A stretch of 64,000 nt of DNA from an uncultured Eubacteriales bacterium (GCA_934597725.1 CAKTSK010000007.1:1-64000), one strand, 5' to 3'; positions 49,398-58,609 are shown, numbered from the stretch's first letter. Program-made: numbers and translations. Notes: generated by a model from the letters alone, not told the origin.

Positions 49398-51239
49398 TCA
49401 CCCTTCGCTCTCCTCTGCTTGCGCCAAGGTCTCCAAAAAGGCGTCGGCATATTTCCGGGCCTTGACCTCGCCCACGCCGGAGACCAGCAAAAATTCCTCC
49501 CGGGACCGGGGGCGCAGGCGGGCCATATCCGCCAGGGTCGCGTTGGAAAAGACCACATACAGCGGCACCCCTTCCTCCTGGGCCAGGCGCAGACGGGTGG
49601 CTTTGAGGGCGGCCAGCAGACCGTCCTCCTCCGGCAGCGGCGCGGATGCAGCAGGTTTCCGGGCGCTCCCCCGGGGCGGCAGGTCCTGCTCCACCCGGGA
49701 CATGGTCACCTCAGCGCCCCGGAACAGCACCTCCCCCGCCTGCTGCGTGAGCCGGAGGGTGTTGTGGGCAGGCTCGGTGTACAGATAGCCCTCCTGTTCC
49801 AGCACTTCCAGGTACTGCCGCAGCAGGTCCTCTGTGGTCCCTTTCAGCAGACCGTAGGTAGACAGCTCCTCCAGCCCCAGCTGGAGGACCCGCTGGCCCC
49901 GGCTGCCCCGGAGGACCTGGCTGATCAGCCCCGCCCCCACGAAATACCCCAGCTTGTTCTGCACCCGCTTGATGCAGGAGAGGATCATCTGCGCCTGCCG
50001 GGTGATGTCGGTCTCCACCACCCGGCTGCGGCAGTTGCCGCAGCTGCCGCAGACAGGGGGGTGGGCCTGCCCAAAGTAGTCCAGCAGATAGCCCCGCAGA
50101 CAGCCGGTGGTCTTGCAATAGCCCACCATGGCTTCCAGCCGCCGGGTGTCCTGGGCCTGGACCTGCTCCCGCTCGGCGGGGGTCAGGGCCTCGTTCTCCC
50201 CGGCGTTCTGGATGAAATACTGGGCCGTGTTCACATCCCCCGGCCCATAGAGGAGGATGCAGTCTGCCGGCTCCCCGTCCCGGCCGGCCCGGCCCGCCTC
50301 CTGATAATAGGCTTCCAGGCTCTTGGGCATGTTGTAGTGGATGACATAGCTCACATTGGACTTGTCGATGCCCATGCCAAAGGCGTTGGTGGCCACCATC
50401 ACCGGCATCCGGTCAAAGCGAAAGTCGTCCTGGTTCTGCCGCCGCTCCTCCTCAGACAGCCCCGCATGATAGCGGGTGGCCGGGACCCCCCGGCTTTGGA
50501 GCAGCTGGCACACCCGCTCCACCCTGGCCCGGGTGGCGCAGTAGATGATGCCGCTCTTTCCCCGGCGGGCCCGGACCAGATCCAGCAGCAGCGGCGTTTT
50601 CTTTTCCGGGCGGTGGACGGAGAAGAACAGATTGGGGCGGTCAAAGCCCGTGACTACCTTCACCGGGTCCCGCAGGGCCAGCCGGTAGAGGATGTCCTCC
50701 TGGACCTCCCCCGTGGCCGTGGCGGTAAAGGCCGCCAGCACCGGGCGGCGGGGCAGCTGCTCCACAAAGGCGGCGATCTTCAGATAGCTGGGCCGGAAGT
50801 CCTGCCCCCACTGGGACACGCAGTGGGCCTCGTCCACCGCCACCAGGGGGATGGTCTGCTGCTGCATCATGGCCAGAAACTGCTCCTGAAAGAGCCGCTC
50901 CGGGGCCACATAGACCAGCTTGTGCATCCCTTGCCGGATCTCCCGGCAGACGGTGCGGAAGTCCTCTTCCTCCAGCGAGCTGTTGAGAAAGGCCGCCGGG
51001 ATCCCCGCGCCGTTCAGGGCGGCCACCTGATCCTTCATCAGGGAGATCAGCGGCGAGACCACCAGCGTCACCCCCGGCAGCAGCAGGGCGGGGATCTGGT
51101 AGCACAGGGATTTCCCCCCGCCGGTGGGCATGATCCCCAGGGCATCCCGACCGGCCAGGATCCCGTCGATGAGGGTCTCCTGCCCCGGTCGAAAGGCCCG
51201 GTGGCCAAAGTACCGCTGCAGCACCGTTTCTTTTCCCAT
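49398..51239 (-). CDS. recQ: ATP-dependent DNA helicase RecQ
   Basis: A 613-residue superfamily 2 helicase. GGGKS (40-44), DEAH (136-139), FTATAT and the QEAGRAGRDGE motif VI are clear; the zinc-binding RQC part includes GYCKTTGCLRGYLLDYFG and CGSCGNC; a C-terminal HRDC domain (about 530-610) follows. It unwinds 3'-5' in recombination repair. The start ATG follows GACAGGGAG. Confidence 0.97.
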   Translation of the reverse strand: MGKETVLQRYFGHRAFRPGQETLIDGILAGRDALGIMPTGGGKSLCYQIPALLLPGVTLVVSPLISLMKDQVAALNGAGIPAAFLNSSLEEEDFRTVCREIRQGMHKLVYVAPERLFQEQFLAMMQQQTIPLVAVDEAHCVSQWGQDFRPSYLKIAAFVEQLPRRPVLAAFTATATGEVQEDILYRLALRDPVKVVTGFDRPNLFFSVHRPEKKTPLLLDLVRARRGKSGIIYCATRARVERVCQLLQSRGVPATRYHAGLSEEERRQNQDDFRFDRMPVMVATNAFGMGIDKSNVSYVIHYNMPKSLEAYYQEAGRAGRDGEPADCILLYGPGDVNTAQYFIQNAGENEALTPAEREQVQAQDTRRLEAMVGYCKTTGCLRGYLLDYFGQAHPPVCGSCGNCRSRVVETDITRQAQMILSCIKRVQNKLGYFVGAGLISQVLRGSRGQRVLQLGLEELSTYGLLKGTTEDLLRQYLEVLEQEGYLYTEPAHNTLRLTQQAGEVLFRGAEVTMSRVEQDLPPRGSARKPAASAPLPEEDGLLAALKATRLRLAQEEGVPLYVVFSNATLADMARLRPRSREEFLLVSGVGEVKARKYADAFLETLAQAEESEG

Positions 51240-51311
51240 CTCCCTGTCCTCTCTTTCTTGGTTTCTTCCATCCTATCACATCCCGCCGCCCGCCGGCAAG
51301 AGCGCCGGGGA

Positions 51312-51353
51312 CAAAAAAACGCCGCCCCCTGCCTGTTTTCGGCAAGGGGCGGC
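51312..51353 (-). terminator. Terminator of the small membrane protein gene
   Basis: GCCGCCCC-TGCC pairs with GGCA-GGGGCGGC around a TGTTTTC loop, followed on the minus strand by GTTTTTTTG. Confidence 0.9.
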
Positions 51354-51395
51354 CAAGCCGCCGGCGGCGCAATGCGCCAACGTGTCATGGTTCTC

Positions 51396-51731
51396 TCAGG
51401 GCTCCGGCTGCCCGCTCTGGGGTGCTGCCGGTTCTTCCGGGGGAACGTCTGCAAAATCGCGCTCCGTGGGCGCCTCTTCCGCAGCTGCGGTCTCCGCCGG
51501 AGCCTCTTCCTGGGGCGCTGCCTCCTGGGGCGGGACAGGGTCGGTCACATGGACCACCGCTTCCTGGTCGTTGAAGAAGTCGTCGCTCTCCTCCCAGGCG
51601 TCCATCTGGTCGGCAATCTCCTGCAGAGTCCGCTCGATTTCCTTCCGGTGCTGGTAGGCCGCAATGCCGCCCAGCGCGGCAGCCGCCGCACCAAAGGCCA
51701 GCAGCCGGCCCCATTTCCGTTTTTTCGCCAT
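51396..51731 (-). CDS. Small single-helix membrane protein with acidic tail
   Basis: A 111-residue protein: basic start MAKKRKWGR, one hydrophobic helix (8-25), a coiled segment (HRKEIERTLQEIADQMDAWEE) and a Glu/Pro/Ala-rich tail. The layout resembles YtxH-like proteins, but the similarity is compositional. AGGAGG lies before the ATG. Function unknown. Confidence 0.72.
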   Translation of the reverse strand: MAKKRKWGRLLAFGAAAAALGGIAAYQHRKEIERTLQEIADQMDAWEESDDFFNDQEAVVHVTDPVPPQEAAPQEEAPAETAAAEEAPTERDFADVPPEEPAAPQSGQPEP

Positions 51732-51807
51732 AGTTTCCTCCTATTGTCCGGGTGTGGACGTGTACCGCTTGGGATGGGTATACCATACCACGTTTTTTTC
51801 CCCTTTG

Positions 51808-53007
51808 TCAATCATCCGCCAGCACCTGCCGGTAATGGGCCGGGTCGGTGTCGCCCTCGGTGTTCACCAGCAGGACCACCGCCTGCCGGTCCAGCCCCAT
51901 CCGGCGGCGCAGATCGGCCAGCGCGGGCCGGGTGGTCAGCCGGGCCAGCAGGCCCGCCGTCACGCCGCCGCTCTCGCCGGAGATCAGGGCCGGGTCTCCC
52001 GGCGCGGGCCGGGCCAGCAGGCGCATCCCCTCCTCTGCCACGGCATCGGGGCACGCCACGAACCAGCTGGCCAGATCCCGCAGCACCGGCCAGGTGACGG
52101 TACAGGGCTCGCCGCAGTTGAGGCCGGCCATGATGGTCTGTCCCTGGGGCCGCACCCCATGGGGCCGGCCGTCCCCGGCCCGGGCGGATGCGTACACGCA
52201 GGGGATCTGCTCCGGCTCCACGATCACAAAGGCGGGCGGCTGTTCCCGATAGCAGTCGGCCAGACTGCCCAGCACACCGCCGGCCATGGCCCCCACCCCC
52301 GCCTGGAGAAAAACATGGGTGGGACAGGCCACCCCGGCCTGCCGCAGCTGGCCGGCCGCCTCCCGGGCCAGGGTGGTGTAGCCCTGGACGATCCAGGTGG
52401 GCACATCCTCATAGCCCGGCCAGCTGGTGTCCTGGATCAGATACCACCCGTGTGCCTCCGCCTGGGCGGCGGCATAGCGCACGGTGTCGTCGTAGTCCAG
52501 GGAGAGGATCACCGCCTCCGCTGCTCCCGCGTCCAGAATGGCCTGGGCCCGGGCAGGCGCTGACCCCACCGGCAGATAGACATGGGCCTCACAGCCCAGG
52601 GTCTTGGACGCCCAGGCCACCCCCCGGCCATGGTTGCCGTCGGTGGCTGTGACGAACACCAGCTTCCGCACCTGCTCCCGGCAGGCGGGCTGCTGCAAAT
52701 CTGCCAAGGTGGTCTCCGCCGGCAGGCCCAAGACCCGAGCAATGGTCCGAACCAGCGCATAGCTGCCCCCCAGCCCCTTGAAGGCGTTCAGGCCAAAGCG
52801 GTGGGACTCATCCTTGACAAACACCGCTCCCACCCCCAGCCGGTCCGCCAGCCCCGGCAGGCAGACCAGCGGCGTGGGGGCATAGCCTTCCAGGGTGTGG
52901 TGAAAGGACCAGGCCCCTTCCGTGGCCGGGCCGCACAGAAAGTCGGGCGGCGCACCGTGGGGCAGGTGTTCCAGCGCGCGAATGCCGCCGCATACCACTT
53001 CGTTCAT
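51808..53007 (-). CDS. dpaL: Diaminopropionate ammonia-lyase
   Basis: A 399-residue fold type II PLP enzyme that splits 2,3-diaminopropionate into pyruvate and ammonia. K77 in LNAFKGLGGSYA is the Schiff-base lysine, TATDGNHGRGVAWA the phosphate and substrate region, and ISGESGGVTAG is near the C-terminus. GGAGGAGAGCAAG precedes the ATG at 53007. Alone by context except for a lipoprotein gene 26 bases upstream; it provides another amino acid-type carbon source. Confidence 0.93.
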   Translation of the reverse strand: MNEVVCGGIRALEHLPHGAPPDFLCGPATEGAWSFHHTLEGYAPTPLVCLPGLADRLGVGAVFVKDESHRFGLNAFKGLGGSYALVRTIARVLGLPAETTLADLQQPACREQVRKLVFVTATDGNHGRGVAWASKTLGCEAHVYLPVGSAPARAQAILDAGAAEAVILSLDYDDTVRYAAAQAEAHGWYLIQDTSWPGYEDVPTWIVQGYTTLAREAAGQLRQAGVACPTHVFLQAGVGAMAGGVLGSLADCYREQPPAFVIVEPEQIPCVYASARAGDGRPHGVRPQGQTIMAGLNCGEPCTVTWPVLRDLASWFVACPDAVAEEGMRLLARPAPGDPALISGESGGVTAGLLARLTTRPALADLRRRMGLDRQAVVLLVNTEGDTDPAHYRQVLADD

Positions 53008-53033
53008 CTTGCTCTCCTCCTTTTTCTGCCGCG

Positions 53034-53753
53034 TCACGGCAGGCCCTGCACGATCTCCACCCCCGCCGCCTGCCATTGGTCCAGCAGGGCCTGGTCTGCG
53101 GCCCGCAGGTGGATCTGATCGCACTCCCCGATGCGGAGGGTCCCATAGCAGGCCACCCCGTCCCGGAGAAAGACGCGGACCGGCAGGGCCTCCTGGCCGG
53201 CTGCGCCGTAGTCCCCGCCGGAGAACACGGCCTGATAGAACCGGTCAAATCCCGCCCGGTCCAGGTCGGGAAAGAGGGCCTGCATGGCATAGAAGGTCTT
53301 TTCCTGAAACAGCTCGCCGGGGCCTTCGGCATAGTTCTTCTGGGACAGACCGGTCACGATCTCCCGGACCCGATCCTCCCCCGGGCTGAGACACAGGGCC
53401 AGAAAGGGTTCGGCATAGTTTTCCTCGTCGGACAGGGACACATACTGCCGGCCTGCCGCGCCGCCGAAATAGGCGTTGCGGCCCTCGCCGTAGGCCATCC
53501 ACTGGGCCAGCTCCGGCAGCGGGCGGCAGTCCCACGCCTGTTCGTACCCGTCGTTGTACCGCTGGCAGAAGGTCTCCGCCGAGAGGGCCAGACAGGGCGC
53601 GCCCTGTTGGTCTGTGGTCACCGTCACCGGCTCCCAGGAGACTGCCGGCGCTTCCGGGACCGCTGGGGCGGCAGGTTCTGCCGGCTCGGTACAGCCGCCT
53701 GCCGCCAACAAGACACACAGCAGCAGGCCCAGCAGGATCGTTTTTCGGCCCAT
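53034..53753 (-). CDS. Lipoprotein of unknown function
   Basis: A 239-residue protein with a signal peptide and lipobox AAGGC (C21), an Ala/Pro/Glu linker (to about 40) and a folded domain rich in aromatic residues (ETFCQRYNDGYEQAW, ENYAEPFLALCLSPGEDRVREIVTGL). No family is recognised. AAAGGAGGG precedes the ATG. It is probably co-transcribed with dpaL. Confidence 0.72.
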   Translation of the reverse strand: MGRKTILLGLLLCVLLAAGGCTEPAEPAAPAVPEAPAVSWEPVTVTTDQQGAPCLALSAETFCQRYNDGYEQAWDCRPLPELAQWMAYGEGRNAYFGGAAGRQYVSLSDEENYAEPFLALCLSPGEDRVREIVTGLSQKNYAEGPGELFQEKTFYAMQALFPDLDRAGFDRFYQAVFSGGDYGAAGQEALPVRVFLRDGVACYGTLRIGECDQIHLRAADQALLDQWQAAGVEIVQGLP

Positions 53754-53895
53754 CAGGCTCCCTCCTTTGCCACGAGGGCTTCCCTCTGGCAGGTGTTTTC
53801 TTTACTGTACTACGATCCCGGGCGTCTGTCCAGTGGAACAAGGGAGCTTCTCCTGCCTCGCTGTATCGGGGCTTGCCGCTCCCCCCGGTCCGTTC

Positions 53896-54438
53896 TCAGT
53901 CCGTCAGCCGGACCCCGGACAGCCGGAACAGCAGCCGCCCCAGGGCATGGGCCTGCAACGCCAGATACCCCTCCCCCGAAACGGTCCCTCCCTTTTGCAG
54001 GACCTCCATCTCCCCGCCGCCCCCGGAGACAAACAGTCCCGCAGAGGAGAATCCGTTCCGCTCATAAAACCGCTTCCGGTCCTCCCGCTGGGTCCGGTTG
54101 GGGGCCTGGGGGTCCAGCCGCTCGATGAGCAGCACCTGCGTTTGGCCGGGAAAGGCCGCGCTCACCTGTTCCAGCAGCTTGCTGCCGGTCCCTTTGCCCC
54201 GCACCTGCCGGCTGGCCGCCAGGTAATCCACCATGACCAGCTCCCGGAAGGGGACCGCCGTCACAAAGCCCAGCAGGTCCGCGCCCTCCACGGCGGCGAT
54301 GAGCCGCGCCTTTCCCCGTTTGACCTCTCCCTTCAGCACAAAGAAAGGCTTCTGTTCCCGCTTGGGGAAGGCCTCCTGATAAATCGCCCGGATCTGCGCC
54401 CAGCGCGTGTTTTCCTTGCGTACTGTCATAAATTCCAT
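53896..54438 (-). CDS. GNAT-family N-acetyltransferase under a MerR-type promoter
   Basis: A 180-residue acetyltransferase: ENTRWAQIRAIYQEAFPKREQKPFF, LIAAVEGADLLGFVTAVPF, the acetyl-CoA loop ASRQVRGKGTGSKLLEQV and FYERNGFSSAG. The acceptor is unknown. AGGAGG precedes the ATG. Its promoter has the 19-bp spacer of MerR-activated promoters and the divergent neighbour is a MerR regulator, so it may be an inducible detoxifying enzyme. Confidence 0.9.
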   Translation of the reverse strand: MEFMTVRKENTRWAQIRAIYQEAFPKREQKPFFVLKGEVKRGKARLIAAVEGADLLGFVTAVPFRELVMVDYLAASRQVRGKGTGSKLLEQVSAAFPGQTQVLLIERLDPQAPNRTQREDRKRFYERNGFSSAGLFVSGGGGEMEVLQKGGTVSGEGYLALQAHALGRLLFRLSGVRLTD

Positions 54439-54483
54439 GGTCGGTCCCTCCTGTTTTTCTTGCCTTTGGCTGTCGCTGCTGGT

Positions 54484-54514
54484 ATGCTATCATGTACAGT
54501 AACAGTACAGTCAA
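54484..54514 (-). promoter_or_regulatory. MerR-type promoter (19-bp spacer) of the GNAT gene
   Basis: Minus-strand TTGACT (54514-54509) and TAGCAT (54489-54484) with a 19-bp spacer holding the dyad TGTAC-N7-GTACA. The sequence closely repeats the element at 23697-23727. A weaker plus-strand promoter (TTGGCT...TATCAT) overlaps it and would express the MerR gene, giving the usual coupled control. Confidence 0.8.
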
Positions 54515-54526
54515 GGGGGGATCTTC

Positions 54527-55354
54527 ATGGCGCGAAAAAAATATGTTTACTCCTCCGGGGAGTTTGCCGCCCTCAACGGCATCAACAAACGGACCCTGCA
54601 TTACTACAACGACATCGGCCTCTTCCGCCCGGCTTACTGGGGGGAAAACGGCTACCACTATTACACCTGCTTTCAGTTTGCCCACCTGGAGCTGATCCTG
54701 ACCCTCCGGCGGCTGGGCATGTCTCTGGACGAGATCCGCCGCCTGACCGAGCAGCCCTCCCCCACCACCTTTGCCCAAATGGCCGCCGAGCGGAAGGAGG
54801 TCATCGACCGCTCCATCGCCCAGCTGCTCCAGGCCAAGGCGTTTTTGCAGCAAAAGCTGGATAAGCTCACCCTGGCCATGGCCCTCCCCCCGGGGGAGAT
54901 CCAGCACATCACGCTCCCGGAACGCCCGCTCCTTCTCTCCGAGGCCATCACCGGGCGCTATGATGACGAGGACTTTGCAGTCGCCGCGTCCTTTTCTCTG
55001 CGGCTGCGGCAGCGTTTCGGCCTGTTTGACAGCTTTGGTAGCCGGGTCTCCGTCTCTGTGGCCCGCCAGGGCAGCGGCGCAGGATATGGGCATTTTTTTG
55101 CCTATGCCCCCGCAGAGGAACCCGACCCGGACGCCCATCAGCCCGCCGGGACCTATCTGCGCACGGTGGTGGTGGGCGGCTGGGAGGATTTGTTTCAGGC
55201 CTATGATCATCTGCTGGACTACGCCCGGCAGCAGCACCTGGTCCTCTCCCCCTTTGCCTACGAGGAGGGCCTCAACGAGCTGTCTCTGACCGCTCAGGAG
55301 GACTATCGGACCCTGATCACCGTCGGCTGCCAGCCCGCCGAAGGAGCTGTCTGA
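54527..55354 (+). CDS. MerR-family transcriptional regulator
   Basis: A 275-residue protein. Residues 8-78 are a MerR winged helix (SGEFAALNGINKRTLHYYNDIGLFRPAYWGENGYHYYTCFQFAHL), residues 80-125 the dimerisation helix, and residues 130-270 an effector domain of the GyrI/BmrR size. Such regulators untwist promoters with 19-bp spacers on binding a ligand. The Shine-Dalgarno AAGGGGGG overlaps the -35 of the divergent GNAT promoter. Confidence 0.92.
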   Translation: MARKKYVYSSGEFAALNGINKRTLHYYNDIGLFRPAYWGENGYHYYTCFQFAHLELILTLRRLGMSLDEIRRLTEQPSPTTFAQMAAERKEVIDRSIAQLLQAKAFLQQKLDKLTLAMALPPGEIQHITLPERPLLLSEAITGRYDDEDFAVAASFSLRLRQRFGLFDSFGSRVSVSVARQGSGAGYGHFFAYAPAEEPDPDAHQPAGTYLRTVVVGGWEDLFQAYDHLLDYARQQHLVLSPFAYEEGLNELSLTAQEDYRTLITVGCQPAEGAV

Positions 55355-55390
55355 CAGGCCGGCTCATCCATCTTCCCTGCACGCAAAGAA

Positions 55391-55440
55391 CAGACTGCGC
55401 CCCGGCCGTTTTGCAGCGGCCGGGGCGCAGTCTGTTTCCT
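55391..55440 (+). terminator. Terminator of the merR-type gene
   Basis: An 18-bp perfect stem CAGACTGCGCCCCGGCCG with its complement, 8-nt loop, then TTTCCTGTTT. Confidence 0.92.
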
Positions 55441-55495
55441 GTTTCCGCCAGATCGTATCTCCGTGTTGGGGCAAACCATTCCCGTTCGATCCGCC

Positions 55496-56143
55496 CTATC
55501 CGAAGTGAAAGGGTATGATCTGATCCAGCGCCAGCGCGATCCCAACGCTTGCCGCCGCCATGAGCAAGGTTTTTTTGAGCGTCGTGCGGTTCAACAGAAC
55601 GACCCCGCCCAGAAAGCAAAGCAGCTCCAAAAAAGAGCGCGGTTCAAAATACCCGATGCCATACACAAAGGTCATGTTGAACAGCACGGCAAGGAGCAGA
55701 GACGACAGGACCAGCGCCGGGGCGCCGTTCCCCTTGGCATACCAGCAGATCCCCGCCAACAGTGGGGAGACAAGGGTGAATGCGACCCAGATCATGGCAT
55801 AGTGGCGGGGGAAGAAGCCGGCTGCCAAACTGGAATATCCATAATAGCCGGCAACCATTCCCACAAAAAACACAAACACGTTGACCGCCGCGCGGACAGG
55901 GGATCGGCTGGCAAGGGAGATCCCCAACCCGAACACGACCCAAGGGGCAAACCGCCCCAAAAAGTTTCCGACATCCAAAGCAGAAATAAGATCCGGCAGC
56001 TCGTTTCTTGGCACGACATCCAGATATTTTGCCAAAATCCCCAACCCAATGCCAAGGAGCAACAGGAGGGCCGTGTTTCTGCATTGTCTGAGATACGGGG
56101 TCGGCGGTCCGGCGGTCCTGATCCGCTGTAAAAACCGGTTCAT
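55496..56143 (-). CDS. Multi-pass membrane protein of unknown function
   Basis: A 215-residue protein with about six hydrophobic helices (near 24-40, 66-78, 85-103, 116-133, 143-157, 180-208). Segments FLGRFAPWVVFGLGISLASRSPVRAAVNVFVFFVGMVAGYYGYS are typical of small integral membrane proteins related to DUF6518-like families, but I cannot name it with certainty. GGGAAGGGG precedes the ATG; 27 bases after the dus stop, so both may be co-transcribed. Confidence 0.75.
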   Translation of the reverse strand: MNRFLQRIRTAGPPTPYLRQCRNTALLLLLGIGLGILAKYLDVVPRNELPDLISALDVGNFLGRFAPWVVFGLGISLASRSPVRAAVNVFVFFVGMVAGYYGYSSLAAGFFPRHYAMIWVAFTLVSPLLAGICWYAKGNGAPALVLSSLLLAVLFNMTFVYGIGYFEPRSFLELLCFLGGVVLLNRTTLKKTLLMAAASVGIALALDQIIPFHFG

Positions 56144-56170
56144 ATTATCCCCTTCCCAAAGGCAGCCGCT

Positions 56171-57148
56171 TCAAGGCGCAGAAAATTTTCCCTGCGGCAG
56201 CAGGTCCTGGTCCCGGAACATCGCATGGGCCGCGAAGCGGTAGTCTGTCAGCGTCTTGGCCTTTCGCATGGCCTTCAAGGGCTTCTCCGGCGCGGGAAAC
56301 AGGTGGGACCAATAGAACCACAGTTCCTTCATCTTGCCCAGCACCGGCCGGTCCCCGGACAGCTGGGCCTGATACCCTTCCAGCAGCCGGTCGTGGAAGG
56401 TCTGCAACTCCGCCTTCGTCAGCGGCGGACCGCCCTGGAGCTGCCGCCCCAGCGCCGGGTTGCAGATGAGGCCCCGGCCGGCCATCCAATGGGTCACCTG
56501 GGGAAACCGGACAGCAGCAGCCTGGCAGTCTGCCACGGAAAAGAGGTCGCCGTTGTAGCACAAAGGCAGGCTCGTCCGCTCCAGGGCCAGGGCAAAGGCT
56601 TCCTGGCGGACCGGCCCCCGGTAATAGTCTGTCCGCAGCCGGGGATGGATGATCAGCTCACAGATCGGATAGCGGGCATAGATCGCCAGCAGCGCCGGCC
56701 ACTCCGCCGGGTCCTCTGTCCCGATGCGGGTCTTGATGGACACCCGCATGGTCACCCGGCGGAACACGGTGTCCAAAAAGGCATCCAGCTCCTCCGGCCG
56801 GGCCAGAAACCCCGCGCCCTTTCCTTTGGCCACCACCGTGCCGGAGGGACAGCCCAGGTTCAAGTTGACTTCCTCATAGCCCAGCTCCTGAAGCCGCCGG
56901 GCAGCGGAAAGGAAATCTTCGGCCCGGTTGGTGAGCAGCTGGGGCACCACCGGCACGCCCCGGTTGTGCTCCGGGTGCAGGTCGGTCAGCCCCCGGCCGG
57001 TGAGGGGACTGTCGGCAGTGGGGGCAAAGAAGGGCGTATAGTAGCGGTACAGGCCGGGAAACATGTCCCGGTGGATCTGCCGGTAGAGCCAGCCGGTGAT
57101 GCCCTCCAAGGGGGCCAGCGACAGGGCAGAGGGATTGCGTTGGACCAT
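56171..57148 (-). CDS. dus: tRNA-dihydrouridine synthase
   Basis: A 325-residue FMN enzyme reducing uridine in tRNA D-loops. LAPLEGITGWLYRQI at the start, NLNLGCPSGTVVAKGKGAGFL (95-115, with the catalytic cysteine region), SIKTRIG, IIHPRLRTDYYRG and MAGRGLICNPAL fit the family; it is of the DusB/DusC-like short type. GGGAGG precedes the ATG. Confidence 0.93.
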   Translation of the reverse strand: MVQRNPSALSLAPLEGITGWLYRQIHRDMFPGLYRYYTPFFAPTADSPLTGRGLTDLHPEHNRGVPVVPQLLTNRAEDFLSAARRLQELGYEEVNLNLGCPSGTVVAKGKGAGFLARPEELDAFLDTVFRRVTMRVSIKTRIGTEDPAEWPALLAIYARYPICELIIHPRLRTDYYRGPVRQEAFALALERTSLPLCYNGDLFSVADCQAAAVRFPQVTHWMAGRGLICNPALGRQLQGGPPLTKAELQTFHDRLLEGYQAQLSGDRPVLGKMKELWFYWSHLFPAPEKPLKAMRKAKTLTDYRFAAHAMFRDQDLLPQGKFSAP

Positions 57149-57235
57149 AGGAACCTCCCGAACATCAAATACATATAGTATAGCGGGGATCGGGCGGGAA
57201 GAAAAGAAGAATTTTTCTCCCCCCGTCCCTTTCCC

Positions 57236-57264
57236 TTGCGAAACCCCGGCAGAACGGGTATACT
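57236..57264 (+). promoter_or_regulatory. Promoter of the 57313 gene pair
   Basis: TTGCGA, 17-bp spacer, TATACT, about 40 bases before the start codon. Confidence 0.65.
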
Positions 57265-57312
57265 AAACACAACAAAACTTCCGACTACATCCCACCAAAG
57301 GAGGCAGTCACC

Positions 57313-57591
57313 ATGGCAGAATGGAAAGACTTGGGGAACAAGGCCAAAAACCTCACCCTGGCCGGGCTGGGCAAAGCCCGTGACCTGGGCGAGAGCGCCA
57401 AGCTGAACCTGGACAACGTCTCAGAGGAAGAAAACAAGAAGCGGATCTATCTGGCCATCGGCAAGCGGTTCGTGGCCGAGCACCCGGAGGCTCCGGCAGG
57501 GTACGAGGCCCTTTACCGGCAGCTGGAAGAGGCCGAGCTGCGCATCGGCGCCAACAAAGCCCGGCTGGATCAACTCAAGGACGAGGGCTGA
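57313..57591 (+). CDS. Small helical protein of unknown function
   Basis: A 92-residue, highly charged protein predicted to be almost all helix (GNKAKNLTLAGLGKARDLGESAKLNLDNVSEEENKKRIYLAIGKRF then a coiled C-terminus YRQLEEAELRIGANKARLDQLKDEG). The start and the coil resemble membrane-associated or zinc-ribbon-lacking relatives of stress proteins, but no family is certain. AAAGGAGG precedes the ATG. Confidence 0.75.
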   Translation: MAEWKDLGNKAKNLTLAGLGKARDLGESAKLNLDNVSEEENKKRIYLAIGKRFVAEHPEAPAGYEALYRQLEEAELRIGANKARLDQLKDEG

Positions 57592-57669
57592 CCGCCCGCC
57601 GTCCGTGCCGTTTTCCACCCCGCGCCGGCGGTCAAGGACCCCGGACACACAGAGAGAGGGAGGGCGCCC

Positions 57670-58542
57670 ATGGGATTTTGGCATACGCTTTTGACACACC
57701 GCAAAGACACCGCCCCGCAGGGCGGTCCTGCCGGGGACGGCCGGGACCCGGCGGCTGTTTCGTCCGAGGAGCAGCTCTACCAGAATCAGCTGCAGGCCAT
57801 GCGGGAGGATGTCGCACAGATCCCGAAGCGCCTGGCCGCTCTGTCCCAGCAGGAGAAATTTATGACCGCCCTGGCCGCGCCCTACCGCACCTTGTATCTG
57901 GAGATCGCTTACGGCGGCTTTGAGGAGCTCAACCAGGGGATGCCCTATTTCTGGATCGACTGGCAGGGCAGCCGCCCCCACCACGATTTGCGCTTCCCGC
58001 TGGCCCAGTTCACCTTTGGCCGCCCCGGTCTGCTGTCCCAGGGCCACCGGGCGCGGCTGGTCGAAGTGCTCCGGCGGGATTTCGCCGCCACCGACCGCAC
58101 CAGCGTCTACCAGGCCGCCGCCCCTCTGGCCATGTATTTCGGCCAGGGGCTGGACCTCTACCTGAGCGAGGAGGCCCGCAGCAAAAAGCGGGAGTGGGTC
58201 CGGCTGGGCCGACCGGAGCTGCCCGACGCCTGGGCGGTGTTTTACCTCTGTGCTCTGGCTCATCTGCTCACAGCTGCGGGCGACGCGGGCTATGTGGAGC
58301 GGGAGGCCCTGCTGACCAGCTTTGCCGAAGGGGCCCGCTATGTGAAAGGCCATGTCTCCGACTGGACGGCCTATGGCAAGCTTCTGCTGGCCGGAGAGGA
58401 AGCCCTGGGCGGCAACCACCGGCGGGGCCGGCGGGTGCTCGCCGAGACCGTCCAGCGGCTGAACGAGTGCCCGGCCAGCCCTTGGAAGATGGTCCCCTTT
58501 CTCAGCGGCCTGCCGGAACAGCCGCGGCAGGGCGGCCGCTGA
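57670..58542 (+). CDS. Protein of unknown function
   Basis: A 290-residue soluble protein without signal peptide. It has a charged coiled N-terminus (SSEEQLYQNQLQAMREDVAQIPKRLAALSQQEKFMTALA) and a larger mixed domain with YLEIAYGGFEELNQGMPYFWIDW and a helical C-terminal half. I recognise no domain. The ATG follows GAGAGGGAGGG. Same orientation as the 92-residue gene, 78 bases downstream, with a terminator behind. Confidence 0.72.
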   Translation: MGFWHTLLTHRKDTAPQGGPAGDGRDPAAVSSEEQLYQNQLQAMREDVAQIPKRLAALSQQEKFMTALAAPYRTLYLEIAYGGFEELNQGMPYFWIDWQGSRPHHDLRFPLAQFTFGRPGLLSQGHRARLVEVLRRDFAATDRTSVYQAAAPLAMYFGQGLDLYLSEEARSKKREWVRLGRPELPDAWAVFYLCALAHLLTAAGDAGYVEREALLTSFAEGARYVKGHVSDWTAYGKLLLAGEEALGGNHRRGRRVLAETVQRLNECPASPWKMVPFLSGLPEQPRQGGR

Positions 58543-58561
58543 GAGGATGCTTCAAACAGAG

Positions 58562-58596
58562 AAGGACCCGTTGCGGATCTGCAACGGGTCCTTTTA
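58562..58596 (+). terminator. Terminator of the 57313-58542 pair
   Basis: A 13-bp perfect stem AAGGACCCGTTGC/GCAACGGGTCCTT with a 6-nt loop, then TT. Confidence 0.92.
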
Positions 58597-58609
58597 GGTC
58601 AGGTGGGCT

